Below are positions 51,231 to 51,347 of a DNA stretch of 51,347 nucleotides, piece after piece. Source of the DNA: Streptomyces afghaniensis 772 (lineage in GTDB: Bacteria > Actinomycetota > Actinomycetes > Streptomycetales > Streptomycetaceae); assembly GCA_000415505.1 (NCBI GenBank), contig KE354345.1, positions 1-51,347 on the forward strand, given 5' to 3'. Position 1 is the stretch's first letter; every line of letters starts with the position of its first letter. Position numbers and translations under genes: made by a program. The notes beneath the pieces are model-generated. The model saw only the letters and a list, made by a program, of their open reading frames with translations. It was not told the DNA's origin and did no database searches.

Positions 51231-51347
51231 CGCGCGAGCAGCTCCAGCACGGTGCGCGAGGCGGGTTCGATGACGTCGAGGACGAACCGGGGAGCGAGGC
51301 CGAGGACGACTCCCAGGGCCAGCAGAGGGACGATCGCGAGCCCTTCG
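51227..51347 (-). CDS. nuoM: NADH-quinone oxidoreductase subunit M, C-terminal end (partial)
   Basis: The last 39 residues only; the gene continues beyond the right edge. It reads AIVPLLALGVVLGLAPRFVLDVIEP then a short tail, the typical final helix and end of NuoM. The stop TGA overlaps the nuoN start. Identification rests on this short stretch plus synteny. Confidence 0.8.
   Translation of the reverse strand, partial: EGLAIVPLLALGVVLGLAPRFVLDVIEPASRTVLELLAR

Overview
High-GC DNA with Streptomyces-style codon use (third positions nearly all G or C), GTG starts, ATGA/GTGA stop-start overlaps and typical actinobacterial families (SARP/BTAD regulator, DUF5134, DUF6153, DUF4328, a Nuo cluster). 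The source is almost certainly Streptomyces or a close relative. I saw no rRNA, tRNA, CRISPR array, insertion sequence or phage gene.

Layout. (A) 1-17.5 kb is a catabolic island. It holds a dikinase tail, an acyl-CoA dehydrogenase, a DUF35/thiolase pair, three NAD(P)-dependent oxidoreductases, two divergent TetR genes, a 2-oxoacid dehydrogenase (E1a, E1b, E2), a VOC protein, two Rieske oxygenases (one with its own ferredoxin), a PEP-synthase-like swivel-domain protein and an ABM protein. (B) 17.7-22.6 kb is a ribose-type ABC importer followed by a zinc alcohol dehydrogenase. (C) 22.6-35.1 kb is DUF4328, ThuA, SDR and acyl-CoA dehydrogenase on the minus strand, then acyl-CoA ligase, histidine phosphatase, thiolase, Rieske-type reductase, fused isobutyryl-CoA mutase (icmF) and 3-hydroxyacyl-CoA dehydrogenase on the plus strand. 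(D) 35.2-40.9 kb is a ZIP transporter and a DrrAB-like ABC exporter facing a large SARP regulator. (E) 41.3-44.6 kb is a freestanding B3/B4 (PheRS editing-type) protein, a LysE exporter and a B12-dependent radical SAM enzyme. (F) 44.8-47.9 kb is a Met/His-rich, probably copper-related group. (G) 48.0-49.8 kb is DUF1772, an NTF2-like protein and a TetR. (H) From 49.8 kb to the end are nuoN and the tail of nuoM.

How the genes could work together. A-C look like one peripheral pathway: import, oxygenation by Rieske enzymes served by the ferredoxin and the reductase, side-chain activation and beta-oxidation-like steps, and an end game that includes isobutyryl-/butyryl-CoA isomerisation. The substrate is not evident. 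The swivel-domain phosphotransferase next to a Rieske oxygenase, with a histidine phosphatase in the same island, suggests a phosphorylate-oxidise-dephosphorylate route, as in bacterial alkylphenol catabolism. Region E is a second candidate system: making and exporting a C-methylated amino acid-like product, with tRNA proofreading as self-protection.

Caution: nine genes are interrupted by a single frame change each (seven fit a one-base deletion, two a one-base insertion), several in G/C runs, with otherwise intact family sequence on both sides. I list these as pseudogene, but sequencing indels are at least as likely as real decay.
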